Below, in pieces: positions 19,239 through 30,812 of a stretch of DNA of 64,000 nt. How positions within the stretch are numbered: the first letter of the stretch is position 1; every line of letters begins with the position of its first letter. Location of the stretch: NCBI RefSeq assembly GCF_028372415.1, contig NC_092873.1:351457890-351521889 (forward strand), written 5' to 3'. The position numbers and the translations under genes are program-made. This stretch comes from Notamacropus eugenii (Eukaryota; Chordata; Mammalia; Diprotodontia; Macropodidae). The notes under the pieces were generated by a model that was not told the DNA's origin, ran no database searches, and saw nothing but the letters and a program-made list of their open reading frames with translations.

Positions 19239-20177
19239 GGTGGTGGTGACAAAAGCAACAGCAGCTTTGGGAATTCTCAAGCCAGGAGACACCTGGCAAC
19301 TGGTCAGAAAGTGATTATAGGGGACCCCTGTGCTAGCACTGGATGAAAGATTAGAGGCTGTATGTTTGGCAACTCCATTGGCTATAACAACTTCTGGATG
19401 ATAGCTTAAGGGCAGGGAGGAGCACTTTGGGTCAAGAGGAAGTAGAAGCAAAAAAAAAAAAAAAAAAAGGAATGGGAGCCCTGAGGGACAGTATGACTTT
19501 TGCCCTCAAGGGATCAGAGATCCTAGGGAACAGTATTGTTTCTGGTCCCAAGGGAATAGGGGAATAGGGGCCCTTGCTTGAAAAGAGCAGAGTATAGACT
19601 AAGAGAGCTGTGACCACACCTTTCCCCAGATCACAACACCCTGGAAGCACCAAAAACTTCCAAACCACTAGAACTATCTCTAAAAATAGCAGTGTGGTAA
19701 AAGCCTGAAGAGAGTGCCCCTATCCTTGGCCCTTTGCCAATTCAGGAACAGAGCCCAACATTAACATAAAGTTAATAGGGTGGAAAACTCAAGCAAACAA
19801 AAACAACAAAAAGAACCTGACCATGAAAATCTACTATGATGACAGAGAAGATCCAGGCACAAACTCAGAAGAAGACAATGAAGCCAAAACAGTGAACAAG
19901 CAAAGCCTCAAAGGAAAAAAAATGTGAATTAGACATAAGCCCAACATGAATTCCTGGAAGAGTTAAAAAATTATTTTAAAAATCAAATAAGAGAGGTGGA
20001 GGAAAAATTAGGTAAAGAAATGAAAGCAAAGGAAGAAAATTATGAAAAGACAGCTTGATAAAAGAGACATAAAAATACTGGAGAAAATAACACCATAAAA
20101 ACAGAATTGGCCAAATGGAAGAGGTGGTACAAAAGGTCACTGAAGAGAATAATTCCTTAAAAATTAGAATTGGGCAA

Positions 20178-20333
20178 GTAGTCTCACAACTGGTGTTTCA
20201 TCAGCATGAGCCTGAGTCCAGCCTCCTCCCCTGTGTCACAGATCTCTCTTTGACTTCCTATGCTGTCTTTGGCTAGAAGAAAGTCTCACTCTGACCTTTT
20301 GTTAGCTCTGCTACTCCAGAATTCTATTTGAGA
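20178..20333 (-). repeat. Inverted copy of L1 5' UTR inside ORF1, arm 2
   Basis: 'gtctcacaactggtgtttca', 'tttgacttcctatgctgtct', 'ttggctagaagaaagtctca', 'ctctgacctttt' mirror 19,085-19,238. ORF1-type sequence stands on both sides ('aaattagaattgggcaagta' before, 'aacaaagtcaaaagaatgag' after), so a 155-base inverted 5'-UTR piece sits inside ORF1. The two arms are 940 bases apart and could pair. Confidence 0.9.
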
Positions 20334-22542
20334 CACTGAGAAACAATAAACAAAGTCAAAAGAATGAGAAAATAGAACAAAATGTGAAATATCCCATTGG
20401 AAAAACAAATGACCTGAAAAATAAAATTTATGAATATTGGATTACCTGAAAGCCATGATCAAAGAAAGAGTATGGATGTTATATTTCAAGAAATTGTCAA
20501 GGAAAATTGCCCCAGTATCCTCAAACTTGAGAGCAAAATAGAAATTGAAAGAATCTACCAATCATCATCTGAAAGAAATCCCCAAATGAAAACTCTCTAG
20601 AATATTATAGTCAAATTCTAGTGCTCTCAGATCAAAAAGAAAATACTTCAAGAAGCCAGAAAGAAACCATTCTGTAGAGGCACATAGAATTCATACCAGG
20701 AATTTAGGGCTTGTTCAACATTAGGAAAACTGTCAGTAATAATTGACCACATCAATAACAAAAACAACAAAAATCACAGAATTATATCAGTAGGTTCAGA
20801 AAAAGCACTTGACAAAATATAACACCCATCCCTATTAAAAACACCAGAAAGCATATGAATCAATGGAACTTTTAAATAATAAGTGGTATCTATCTAAAAC
20901 CAACAACAAGTATTATCCATAATGAGGATAAACTTGAATCTTTCCAATAAGATCAGGAGTGAAACAAAGTTGTCCATTATCACCACTGTTACTCAATATT
21001 GTACTAGAAATACTAGCTATAGCAATAAGACAAGAAAAAGAAATTGAATGAATAAAAATAGGCAATGAGGAAACAAAATTATCACTCTTTGTAGATGATA
21101 TGATGATATATTTAGATAACCTTAGCGAATCAACTAAAAAACTGGTTAAAACAATCAACACCTTCAGCAAAGCTGCAGGATATGAAATAAACCCACATAA
21201 GTCACCAGTATTTCTATGAACTAACAACAAAACCCAGCAGCAAGAGATAGAGAAATTCCACTTAAAATAATGACAGACAATATAAAACACTTGGGATCTA
21301 CCTGCCAAGACAAACCCAGTAACTATATGAACACAATTACAAAATGCTTTTCACAGAAATAAAGATAGATCTAAACAACTGGAGAAATATTCATTGTTCA
21401 TGAGTAAGCCAAGCAATACCATAAAAACAATTCTGCCTAAGTTAATTTACTTATTTAGCGCCATACCAATCAAACTACCAAAGAATTCTTTTATAGAACT
21501 AGAAAAAATAGTAACAAAATTTATCTGGAAGAACAAAGGTCAAGAATATCAAGGGAATCAATCAAAGAAGGTAGTCTAGCAGTTCCAGATTTCAAACTAT
21601 ATTACAAAGTGGTAATCATCAAAACAATTTGGTACTGGTTAAGAAATAGAGTGGTGGGTCAGTGAAATAGATTAGGTACAGAGTATACCATAGTAAATAA
21701 CCATAGTTACCTAGTGTTTGATAATTCCAAAGATCCAAGTTTTTGAGGTAAGAACTCAACATTTAGCAAAAATTGCTGGGAAAACTGGGATACAGTTTGG
21801 CAGAAACTAGGCATAGATCGACATCTCACACAATATACTATGATAAGGTCAAAATGGATACATTATTTAGACATAACAGGTGATACCATAAATAAATTAA
21901 GGAGCATAGAAAAATATACCTATGAGATCTATGGATAAGGGAAGCATTTACGATTGAACAAGAGATAGAGTGCATCACACTATGTAAAACAGATAAATTT
22001 TATTATACGATATTAAAAAGGTTTCACACAAATAAAACTAATGCAGATAAAATTGGAAGGAAAACAGAAAACTGGAGGAAAATTTTTTACGCAAGTTTCT
22101 CTGATACAGGCCTCATTTCTCAAATATATAGAGAATTGAGCCAAATTTGTAAGAATGCAAGTCATTCCTCAACTGATAAATGGTCAAAGGATATGAACAG
22201 TTTTCAGAAGAAACCAAAGCTACCAATAATGACATGAAAAAATATGCTCTAAGTCACTACTGAGAAATACAAATTAAAGCAACTCTGAGACACTACCTCA
22301 TACATATCAGGTTGGCAAACATGACAGAAAAGGAAAATAACAAATGCTGGAGGAGATGTGGAAAAATTAGGACATTAATGGGTCATTGGTGGAGTTGTGA
22401 TCTCATCCAACCACTGTGGAGAAGAATTAGGAATTATGTCCAAAGGGCTATAAATCTGTGCACACCCTTTGATCTAGCTATATCACTGCTAGGTCTGTAT
22501 CCCAAAGAGATCAAAGAAAAAGGAAAAGGACTTATTCATACA

Positions 22543-22612
22543 AATATATATACATATATGTATATATATACATGTATACACATATATATATGTATATATA
22601 AAATATGTGTAT
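22543..22612. repeat. (TA)/(TATG) rich microsatellite in L1
   Basis: Alternating 'atatatacatatatgtatat' sequence embedded in the ORF2 3' region; it explains the isoleucine/tyrosine run in the overlapping 166-codon frame. Confidence 0.9.
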
Positions 22613-22862
22613 TTATAGCAGCTCTTTTTCAACTAGAAATTGAGGGAATGTCCATGAATTGGGGAATGGCTGAACAAGTTGCGGTATATGATTGTGATGG
22701 AATTGTGCTATTAGAAATAATGGGTAGGATGGTTTCAGAAAAACCTGGGAATACTAATATGAAATCATGCAAAAATGAAAAAATGGAATCAGAAGAATAT
22801 TATACACAGTAACAACAATTTTGTAAGGATGATAAATTGTGAAAGACTTAGCTATTCTGATC

Positions 22863-23120
22863 AAGAGGGGCAGTTAGTTGAAGTGGCTACAGCACTGGGT
22901 TTGGCATCATGAAGACTCATCTTTATCAGTTCATATCTGGCCTCAGACACTAGCTGTGTGACCCTGGGCAAAGTCACTACACCCTGTTTGCCTCAGTTTC
23001 CTCATCTATAAAATGAGCTGGAGAAGGAAATGGCAAACCACTCCAGTATCTTTGCCAAGAAAACCCCAAAATGGGGTCATGAAGAGTTGGACATGACTTA
23101 AACAACTCAACAACAACTCA
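22863..23120 (+). mobile_element. Marsupial tRNA-derived SINE, long form, inserted in L1
   Basis: 'ggggcagttagttgaagtgg', 'tagctgtgtgaccctgggca', 'aatgagctggagaaggaaat', 'atctttgccaagaaaacccc', 'gaagagttggacatgactta'. L1 sequence on either side shares 'tctgatcaa' (22,856-22,864 and about 23,123-23,131), a likely target-site duplication. The SINE is younger than the L1. Confidence 0.93.
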
Positions 23121-23489
23121 ACTCTGATCAAAACAATCACCCATGACAATTCCAAAAGACCCATGATGAAAAATGCTATCTGCCTCCAGAGAGGGAACTG
23201 ATGAACTCTCAATGCAGATTGAAGCATACTTTTAAAATTCTCTTTATTATTTTTGTTTTATTTTGCTTGTGTTTTTCTTTTTTTACAACATGGCTAATAT
23301 GGAAATATGTTTTGCATCTCTTCACATGTATAATAAATATCAAATCACTTGCCTTCTCAAGGAGGGAAGCAGGAACAGAGTGAATTTGGAACTCAATACT
23401 TTTTTAAAATGATTGTTAAAAAAATTTTGTTTACATGTAATTGAAAAATAGTGAAATAAATAAAACTAATTCAAAAAAGAAAATCATTG

Positions 23490-25100
23490 TGGTAGCTAAG
23501 TGGAGAATAGATTGGAGTTGGGGAGAGAATTGAGTGAAAGAGGCCAATGAGAAAATTATTACAATAGTACAGGCAAGAGGTGATGAGAGCCTGATCTAGT
23601 TTAGCTTGTAAAAGGGGATAAATATTAGAGGTGTTGGAGAGAAGTTACAAGACTGGCAATAGACTGGATATGAGGGTGAGAGAGAAAGGAGTTGAGGATG
23701 ATAATGAAGTTGTAAACTTGGATGACTGAAAGGATAGTGGTACCATTAACAGTAATAGGACAGTTCAGAAGAGGTGAGAATTTTTGGGGAAAGGTTGTAA
23801 GTTCTGTTTTGTAGAAGTTATTTTTGAGATGCCTATGAGAAATCTACTTTGGAATATGTCCAATAGGCAGTTGGTGACACAAAACGGAAGCTCATGAGAG
23901 AGACTAGGACTGGATAAACAGATCGGGAAGTTATTTGTATAGAGATGATAACTGAATTTATGAGAACTGATGATATCAGCAACTGAGAGCATATATAGAG
24001 AAAAGAGGATGCAGGATCAAGCCTTGAGGGATAATCATAGTTAGTGGATGTAACACAGATGAATATTAAGCAAAAAAGACCCAGAGGGAGAAAGCATATA
24101 GGAAAGAGGAGAACCAGGAGAAAGCAGTCACAAAAATTCAGAGAAGAAAGACTCCAGGAGGAGAAAGTGGTTAACATCATCAAATGCAGTTGAAAGGTCA
24201 AGAAGGTGAGGATAAAAAAGAGCTCATTAGCCCTGGCAATTAAGGGATCATTGGTATTTTTGGAGGAGTTTCAGTTTAATAACAATGGGAGTCAGACTGA
24301 AGATGGTTTAGAAGAGAATGAGAGGAGTGGAAGTAATAAGTATCAAAGGCTTTTTCAAGGAAGTTAACTGAGAAATTGAGGAGAGATGTAAAATGACACC
24401 TGATGGACATGGCAGAATCGAGTGAGGGTTTTTTTAAAGATGGGGAAGACTTGGCTATATTTATGGGCAGTAAGGAAGGAACCAGTAGAGAGGGAGAGAA
24501 TGAAAATTAGAAAGTGGGGCTAACGGTGGGTGCAATCTGCTAGTGAAGATAGAAGCAGATGGGATCACAGATACAGGTAAAGCAACTGCCCCTGGCCAGA
24601 GCATGAAATGAAAGATAGTAGTGGAGGAAGATGGTAGAGGTGTGTGAGATGAAGAGGAGCTCTTTGCAGTCAAGTAGGAGGTGAAGTTCTCAATAGAAGT
24701 GCTAGGGGAGGGAGTATCATGGGAAGGTTGTGGAGAAGAGAAAAGATTTGAAACAGCTGCTGTGGTGAGTAGGACAGAGAATCAATTAGGGAGGAGGAGT
24801 AGAATTGCCTTGATATAGTGAAGGTCTAGGTTTGCTAGCAAAATTGGACAGAGGAACGAGTCAGTATAATTTCATGATTTCCTCCACTTCTGTTAAGCAA
24901 TACATGAAAAGGAGCAAAGGTGTTGGATTTGGGGGACAAAGAAGGTGGATAATGTGAATAATCTAGGGTTGGGGGCTCATAAAGGACTCAAGACTAGAGG
25001 ATAGCATGTCGTTGAATTGGGTCACCAAGGGGTCAGGATTGGGAAAGGAGAAGGGTTAGCTAGAACAGAAATAAAGATCTGGGATGATACCAGTGGTTGT
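23490..25100 (-). mobile_element. L2 LINE, long antisense copy with RT remnants
   Basis: About 1.6 kb of colinear antisense L2. On the minus strand the frame at 23,765-23,992 reads SSHKFSYHLYTNNFPICLSS, then LSHELPFCVTNCLLDI; this is the L2 RT segment around YADD (family form SSHGFKYHLYADDSQIYISS and ISNCLLDIS). The catalytic aspartates are replaced (YTNN), so it is dead. Farther upstream on the minus strand the match fades after about 24,300; the outer 800 bases are assigned by continuity and are less sure. Confidence 0.82.
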
Positions 25101-25104
25101 AGGA

Positions 25105-25206
25105 ATTGGAGGGCAGGTAGTATTTAATTTCTGTTTCTATCCCTGGCACCTAGCATGGTGCTCATACATAGAAGACATCTGATAAATATCTGTTGAATCG
25201 AATCAT
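25105..25206 (+). mobile_element. L2 LINE 3' end, sense
   Basis: 'atccctggcacctagcatgg', 'acatctgataaatatctgtt', 'gaatcgaatca'. It is head-to-head with the preceding antisense L2. Confidence 0.82.
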
Positions 25207-25224
25207 TGCTCCAGATTACTTCTC

Positions 25225-25405
25225 AGACATAAAACTGGAAGGGGCCTTAGACGTCATCTAGTAAAACCCCCTCATGTTACAAATAGAGAGACTGAGAGTC
25301 TGAAAGGTAGTTTCCTTGCCCAAGGTCACCTGGGTAGTATAGTGGTAGAAGCAAATTTCAAACTCAGGCCTTCAGTCATCAAATCCCATGTTCCTTCCAT
25401 ATTTG
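25225..25405 (-). mobile_element. MIR3-like, antisense
   Basis: 'actggaaggggccttagacg', 'tcatctagtaaaaccccctc', 'tccttgcccaaggtcacctg', 'ttcaaactcaggccttcagt'. Confidence 0.85.
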
Positions 25406-25714
25406 TAAAGGTTTAGCTGTAGATGCCCCAAATATTAGATTCTATCCCTTCCTTTCTTGTGTCTTCCTGCAGTAAAGACTACAGGAAAAGCCTAGAAGGC
25501 TAGAGTATAAAGGAGATGCAGAATGATCTAGGAGACAAATTATCATTCACCAGCCTTGGGGCACAGATTTAAGATAGGTAAAGCTTGTCTCCCCTTTGCC
25601 TCCTTAACTCATAGGACCTTGAGGAGACTGAATGAGAATTATACTACTGAATAGTGCTGAGTTCCGTGGAAATTATGAGCTAAGCAATGTGTAAATTGCT
25701 GTCTTTTGTGTTCA
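25406..25714. other. No recognised feature
   Basis: Unassigned 300-base spacer. Confidence 0.45.
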
Positions 25715-25870
25715 GATATGATGAGGTAGTGGACAGAGGGCCAGCCTTGGAGCAAGGAAGACTTGGGCTTAAGTCCAGCTTCCAACACCTACTCACCATG
25801 TTACCTTGGATGTTACTTAATCTCTCAGTGCCTCAGGCAACTCTAAAACTAAATTACATTCTTGCAGATC
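25715..25870 (+). mobile_element. MIR/tRNA-SINE, diverged, sense
   Basis: 'gaggtagtggacagagggcc', 'ttggagcaaggaagacttgg', 'cttaatctctcagtgcctca', 'ggcaactctaaaactaaatt'. Confidence 0.75.
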
Positions 25871-26054
25871 TGTATTACTGGAAGGAATTTCCATGCCAGG
25901 AGTTCCCCAGAGAGATAAAATCACAGAACTGACCCTCTTCCCACCCCTCACTCCTACAAGACTAATTAATGGAAATAGCTTTACATGTGTGCCAGGGTTA
26001 CTGAAAGTCTGCCTCCAATTCCCTCCCTCCTGCTCTAGGGAAGTGGGATTTAGA

Positions 26055-26262
26055 ACCATAGTTACTATTTGCAGTGCTTGGCCCTATTTACACTTCTGCC
26101 TCTCAGACTCATGGTTAACCCAAAACATTTGCTCCAAGGCTGCCACATGCCTAGCTGGTCTGTCAGCTTCTCTTTCCGCAACCTGGAACACCTTCCTCCT
26201 TCCTCTCTACTGACTCCCGGCCACTAGCTCCTTTAAGACTTGGCTCAAGATTTTTTTTCCAA
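26055..26262 (+). mobile_element. L2 LINE 3' region, sense
   Basis: 'caacctggaacaccttcctc' (the L2 'cctggaacgctcttcc' block) and 'agctcctttaagacttggct' follow L2 order; the 3' terminus is absent. Confidence 0.65.
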
Positions 26263-26289
26263 ACAGCATTTTTTTTTTCTGAATGTGGA

Positions 26290-26468
26290 TTGTAGGATTC
26301 AAAGTGGAAGGGATCTTAAAGAACAATTAGTCCAACACTCTCATTTTATTATGAGGACACTGAGGCTGGAGCAGTGAAATGATTCTCCCAAGGACACAGA
26401 GTCAGAAAGTGGCAGAGCTGGGATTCAGAACCAAGTGTCTAGATTCTAAATCTAGGACTTGTGAAGAA
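26290..26468 (-). mobile_element. MIR3-like, antisense
   Basis: 'agtggaagggatcttaaaga', 'ttattatgaggacactgagg', 'gtcagaaagtggcagagctg', 'ggattcagaaccaagtgtct'. Confidence 0.88.
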
Positions 26469-26479
26469 TCTCTGCCTTC

Positions 26480-26965
26480 CTCTAACTCAGACCTGCACAA
26501 CTTGGCAGTAGGTAGGGGCCAAAATTAAAATAGACTAAACTCCTTTGGGCTGCAGATAGGTTTTTAGTGGCTCCCTTTCTACATAAAGACATAATTAATG
26601 ATTGCACTATTTTGCAAATAAATCATATTTTTAAAAAAAGGGAAATTTCAATTAATTACACTTATTACTTAAGATTTTTATTTATCATGAAATCAATCCT
26701 CTCAGACTAGTGACAGACTGACAATGGTTGGTTGCTGCAGATCACGTGATAAATAGGAGACAGTGCGCATGGCAACCCATCTGCCAAGTTACATGATGGG
26801 CACAATAGTGACTAGTGGAAGGCAGGTTATGTGGGACATGGACATAGCACTTGTTACATCTTTACTTTCTTTTACATCCTCTCCATTTTTCACAGGCTGT
26901 CTGAAGTCCTTTGGAATGCCACAAGCAGCTGAGGGGGGTATATGTTGTGCGGGGCTGCTCTAACT
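26480..26965. mobile_element. Complete non-autonomous hAT element with TIRs and 8-bp TSD
   Basis: Element 26,488-26,957 (470 bp). It starts cagacctgcacaac and ends gttgtgcggggctg, whose reverse complement cagccccgcacaac matches the start at 12 of 14 positions. It is flanked by perfect 8-bp duplications ctctaact at 26,480-26,487 and 26,958-26,965. CAG ends and an 8-bp duplication resembling the preferred nTCTAnAn type are hAT hallmarks. There is no transposase frame, so it must have moved with help in trans. The two 60-codon ORFs over it are by-products. Confidence 0.9.
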
Positions 26966-27494
26966 GCTCCTTTATTCTAAGGTCTAATAGTGTATATATA
27001 TCCAATTTGCACTACTGCATTCTGTCCTTATTGACTTGGTGTTCTGTGTTCTGGAATTGTTCTCATCACTTTGTGTCTATTCCCTGTCTCTCCCATTAAC
27101 TCTGGAAGTGACTATGAGACAGATACCATTCCTTCTCTGTCCCAGCCTTCATATACTGTTTCACCCACAGTAGGAGATCAAAAGGTATCTATTAACTGTT
27201 TCCTGATCCTCCAGTGCAATCTCATATTGGACCATGGGATCTCAGAGGCTAAGGAGTTCAACACTTTCCTCTGTAATATCCTTACTCAAACTCAGCTTCA
27301 ATACTTCCAGTGATAGCAAACTTACCATTCTAAGAAACCCATTTCCATTTTTGGACAGTTCATTAAAAATTCTAGTTTGAAGTTAAAAAAAAAACCAAAC
27401 CCTTCAAGCCCCGGGGGCTTAAGGGTAGTGACTCCATGACAAAGAGAAAGCAGGTTCATGATCCTGCTGTGGCCCTTCCTCTACAAATATTTGG
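26966..27494. other. Unassigned sequence, possible worn L2 parts
   Basis: Pyrimidine-rich sense blocks near 27,075-27,310 loosely resemble L2 3' sequence ('agtaggagatcaaaaggtat'), not enough to call. No gene seen. Confidence 0.4.
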
Positions 27495-27945
27495 CCCAGG
27501 AATCCAATTCACCAAGTGTCTACTATGAGAAGCACCACTCCACATCAGGTGGCTGGGATACAGAGATATAAAGACAAAAAGCTAATGTCCCAACCCTAAA
27601 GGGGCTTACACGGGGTATCCCAAAATTGTGCAATTTGGGGACATTCTGTATTCCACATGAGAGTGAAATAGCATAAACATAAGGATGAGTAAATGCAAAA
27701 TAGAGGATTTCTTGTATGGGTAGGGGCACACTGGGACACAATTTGGTGGGAGGGGGTTAGAGAAAACCCTGTAGCACCTTAGCTGAGCCTTGAAGAAAAC
27801 TAGGAATTCCAAGCAGTGGGGGTGAGAATTCCAGGCACGGGGGACAGTCTGTACAAGGCTGAGAGATGAAACATGGCAAGGGCAAGTGGAACAATTTGTC
27901 TGTACGGTGTTTGCAGAGGGGTTGTTTCCATTGAGCCTCAATTTA
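27495..27945 (-). mobile_element. L2 LINE 3' region, antisense
   Basis: 'accaagtgtctactatgaga', 'gctgggatacagagatataa', 'tgagccttgaagaaaactag', 'gagaattccaggcacggggg', 'acagtctgtacaaggctgag'. Confidence 0.8.
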
Positions 27946-29344
27946 AATACATCGTACAGACACAGGAGATCCCATAATACTTCGTCCAGAAGAGCACTAG
28001 ATTTTGTAAGCTGAGCCAGCCGGCCTAGGGCATTGGGGATGGACACTGTAATCTAATGGCCAAATGCAGGCTGTCTCCCATAGATGCTCCCCACCCCATC
28101 CCACAAGCAGGGGAGAAAGCAGAGCCCTGAGGGTGCGGAAGAATTAATAACTTAATGTCTACAAAGCTCTTGGAACAACTTGCTACAGATAAAGTCTCAT
28201 TATCCTTAATTGTTATTATTATTGTTGTTATTGTTATTACCCCAACTCCTGTGAAAAGCTGCCACAGGACTGAGGATGACCTCAGGTCAGGGGTTTAATT
28301 AGCACCTCCATTAAAAACTGAGGCCTCAGGCACCGTGCTACCACCCCCACACTCAGACTCCACCTTTTCCCAGCTTTGGTTCCGCCCTTCTGGCTCCTTT
28401 CCAAGCCTGGGTCTCCCTCTGCCCTCTCAACAAACCTTTTTTTGCATTCCTTCTTATTCTTTCTTCTGCCCACTAACCCTCAAAGCTGTAGCCCTCACCC
28501 CTGTGACCCCTTCATTCCCTTCTCCCCCATAGTCCCACAGATCTCCTTTAGGCCACCCCCGCCGCATTCCTATTTCTCTTCGTTCCCCTCCTAGCTCCTT
28601 CCTTGTTCTCAAATAAGGTTCCACACCTTTCTTGAGGGTCTCAACGATTAAGGAAATCAAAGACAGCTTGCCCAGGTCCCCACTCTTCACAGTTCTGCCC
28701 CAAATCTCTTAGCCCTGTCCTGGGCTAGAAGTAACAGGGACTGTTCTTCCTGCTTGTGGGGCCGGTTGGGTGGGTTGGGTGGTTTTGAATTACAGAGTCT
28801 GGCACTGCCTTGAAGCCCCGTGCAGCTGACTTCTTTAATTAATTTATTCCAATTTTTAAAAATCATCTCTTAAATTGGACCTCATCAAATGCCTCTGGGG
28901 CATGTGTCATGTCAATTACATGTAACAATTAAAATCAGTGCTGTAAAGAAACCCTTGGCCTCTTTAATAAGGAGCAGGATGAGCCAGGCTTAACTCCTCG
29001 GGTTCATCTTGCTACAGGTAGCCTTAGGGCCAAAAGGGTGGGGGAGGAAGGGCCGAAACCAGATTGAGAGGCAGGATATTGACCTGAAACAGCAAGCACA
29101 AGAGAGAATGGAGCACTCTTGAAGGAAGACACAGCCTCCACTTCTCATTCTTCAAAAATTCTGGGAGTTCCACGTGATGCTACATTGAAAACTTTATATT
29201 TACCAGGAAAGAATCCCTAGTCTCTGAAATGCAACTGAAAATTCCTACTTCCTACTTTACAATAATAGGCTGTCCAGTATTTATAAATTAAAAAAAACAA
29301 CAACAAAGAAAGAAATCATCCTGCCTTACATTAAAAAGAAAGCA
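27946..29344. other. Repeat-poor block, candidate conserved non-coding sequence
   Basis: About 1.4 kb without recognisable interspersed repeats, 5-6 kb upstream of the CpG-island promoter. It contains TAATTA-type homeodomain cores (for example 'tttaattaatttattcc' near 28,835), 'gggtttaattagcacctcca' near 28,293 and a short (TTG/TTA)n near 28,215. Absence of repeats is what I see; enhancer function is inference. Confidence 0.35.
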
Positions 29345-29548
29345 TCCACCATGCAGTAGAATAAATACTGCACAAGGAAACAAAAGAGACCAGGGTTGGG
29401 ATTCTAGTCTTGTACTACTAGTCATGTGACCATGGGGAACAGTCACTTTGGCTAGTTAGTGGAGTCTCAGTTTTTCCATCTTTAAAATGAAAACGAGGCC
29501 CAAACAACATAATGTGAAAAAGCATTATATAATTGTCAACTGCTGAAG
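29345..29548 (+). mobile_element. MIR, sense
   Basis: 'ggttgggattctagtcttgt', 'tagtcatgtgaccatgggga', 'tttttccatctttaaaatga'. Diverged but in order. Confidence 0.75.
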
Positions 29549-29879
29549 CAATGCCTTCTCCTGCAGGCCCTAGAGCGGGAGATATGAGTTATTCTTTTGA
29601 CAGTGGGGATGGTGGGCTATAGCTATCCACTCTCCTTCATCAGTGGGTCCCTACCAGTGACCAATGGCATGCATTTTAGAGACAGCTCAGCAACATCCTA
29701 TGGCTGGCGTCACAGAGCATCTCCTCTGAGTTGAAAAGCAAACTGACCAGGAGAGAAGTCCAAACCCAGACAACCTGGCCCCATTGGATATATCTGCCTC
29801 CCCCAACCTGGAAAACAATGATGTAGACAATGTCAATATACTTTTCCTTATTTACTTCATTCATTTATTCATTCTTGTT

Positions 29880-30032
29880 TGTGAACTTGCCTGAGAGTCA
29901 CTCTGTTCCCTAATGTTTGTCCAAATCTGTGCTGTCTATTATAGATCAAACTCCCAGAGGGCAGAGGCCAAGTCTCTTAGTATGGTATCCAGCTCAGTGA
30001 CATGCAAAAAGGAATATTTAATAAACACTCTT
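29880..30032 (+). mobile_element. L2 LINE 3' end, sense
   Basis: 'caaactcccagagggcagag', 'gccaagtctcttagtatggt', 'aggaatatttaataaacact'. Confidence 0.75.
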
Positions 30033-30246
30033 AGATGAGAATGATGATGATAAGATAACCAGCACTCAAGTCTTTCACTTGGGGAAACTGAGGTCCACAA
30101 AAGACTAAAATCTTAGAAAATGATAAATCACACTATGGCACTGAGGCATGCTATATTGACTGATGGCTGGGTATTGACTTAACTATGAGCAGAGGGGCAG
30201 TGGCATGAGTGGAAAAAAAAACAACCCAGCAAAGCAAACAATGTCA

Positions 30247-30305
30247 GGGCTGTTTATATATCTATATTTATATCTATATGTATATAGATATAGATATATA
30301 ATCAA
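30247..30305. repeat. (TATATC)/(TA) rich microsatellite
   Basis: 'tatatctatatttatatcta' continuing to 'gatatagatatataatc'. Confidence 0.95.
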
Positions 30306-30812
30306 TTCATAACTCACTATACATAACACACCATTCTCAAGGCAACAAGGATAGGACTGCCCCTCCACATAGCCAGCTCCTGTAAATATTCCTCTCTTTT
30401 CTCCTCTAAGGCTGACTGATAGTAATTTTAATCTGATGTATACAGATTATATACACCTGTATACAGACTTTTTCACGGGGAGGGGTATACAATATAATTT
30501 GTTCTGTATCTGCCAACATTCCTCTTAGGGATGGGTCTGGGGAAGACAAAGTTTATTCAGTGAATCTCTGATCAATGAAGCCAAAAGTCCTGCCTGGATT
30601 GGTCTTAACCTACAAAGGCTTCCCATGGAACCAAACACCATGAAGGTCTTGAAAGAAGCTTTATAAGATGAGAGCTTGGAGAGCTTGGGATGCTTTAGGG
30701 CCTGCCTAGCTGAGAATCAGAGAAGATTCCAAGCCCATCTCCATAATCTCATACTCACCTATTAATTTTACCACAAATACAGGAAGAGTACACTAAAGTG
30801 AGAGAGGGTTCA
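30306..30812. other. No recognised feature
   Basis: Unassigned; no gene or clear repeat. Confidence 0.45.

Larger units (their letters stand above)
19011..23478 (+). mobile_element. L1 LINE, rearranged: 5' UTR, part ORF1, part ORF2, 3' UTR
   Basis: Marsupial L1 in sense orientation. The 5' UTR (19,011-19,825) has an internal A19 run at 19,450. An ORF1-like lysine/glutamate-rich stretch (about 19,826-20,690) contains an inverted 5'-UTR copy. The sequence then jumps straight to the RT half of ORF2 (20,690-22,810), so the ORF1 end and the ORF2 endonuclease are missing. The RT keeps [20 protein letters not shown] and FVDDMMIYLDN (FVDD codons at 21,088-21,099). The 3' UTR is interrupted by a SINE and ends in an A-rich tail near 23,478. 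Multiple stops make it non-functional. Confidence 0.9.

Noticed and set aside
22312-22812. 166-codon ORF as a host gene
   Set aside because: It is the broken C-terminal part of L1 ORF2 running through a TA microsatellite.
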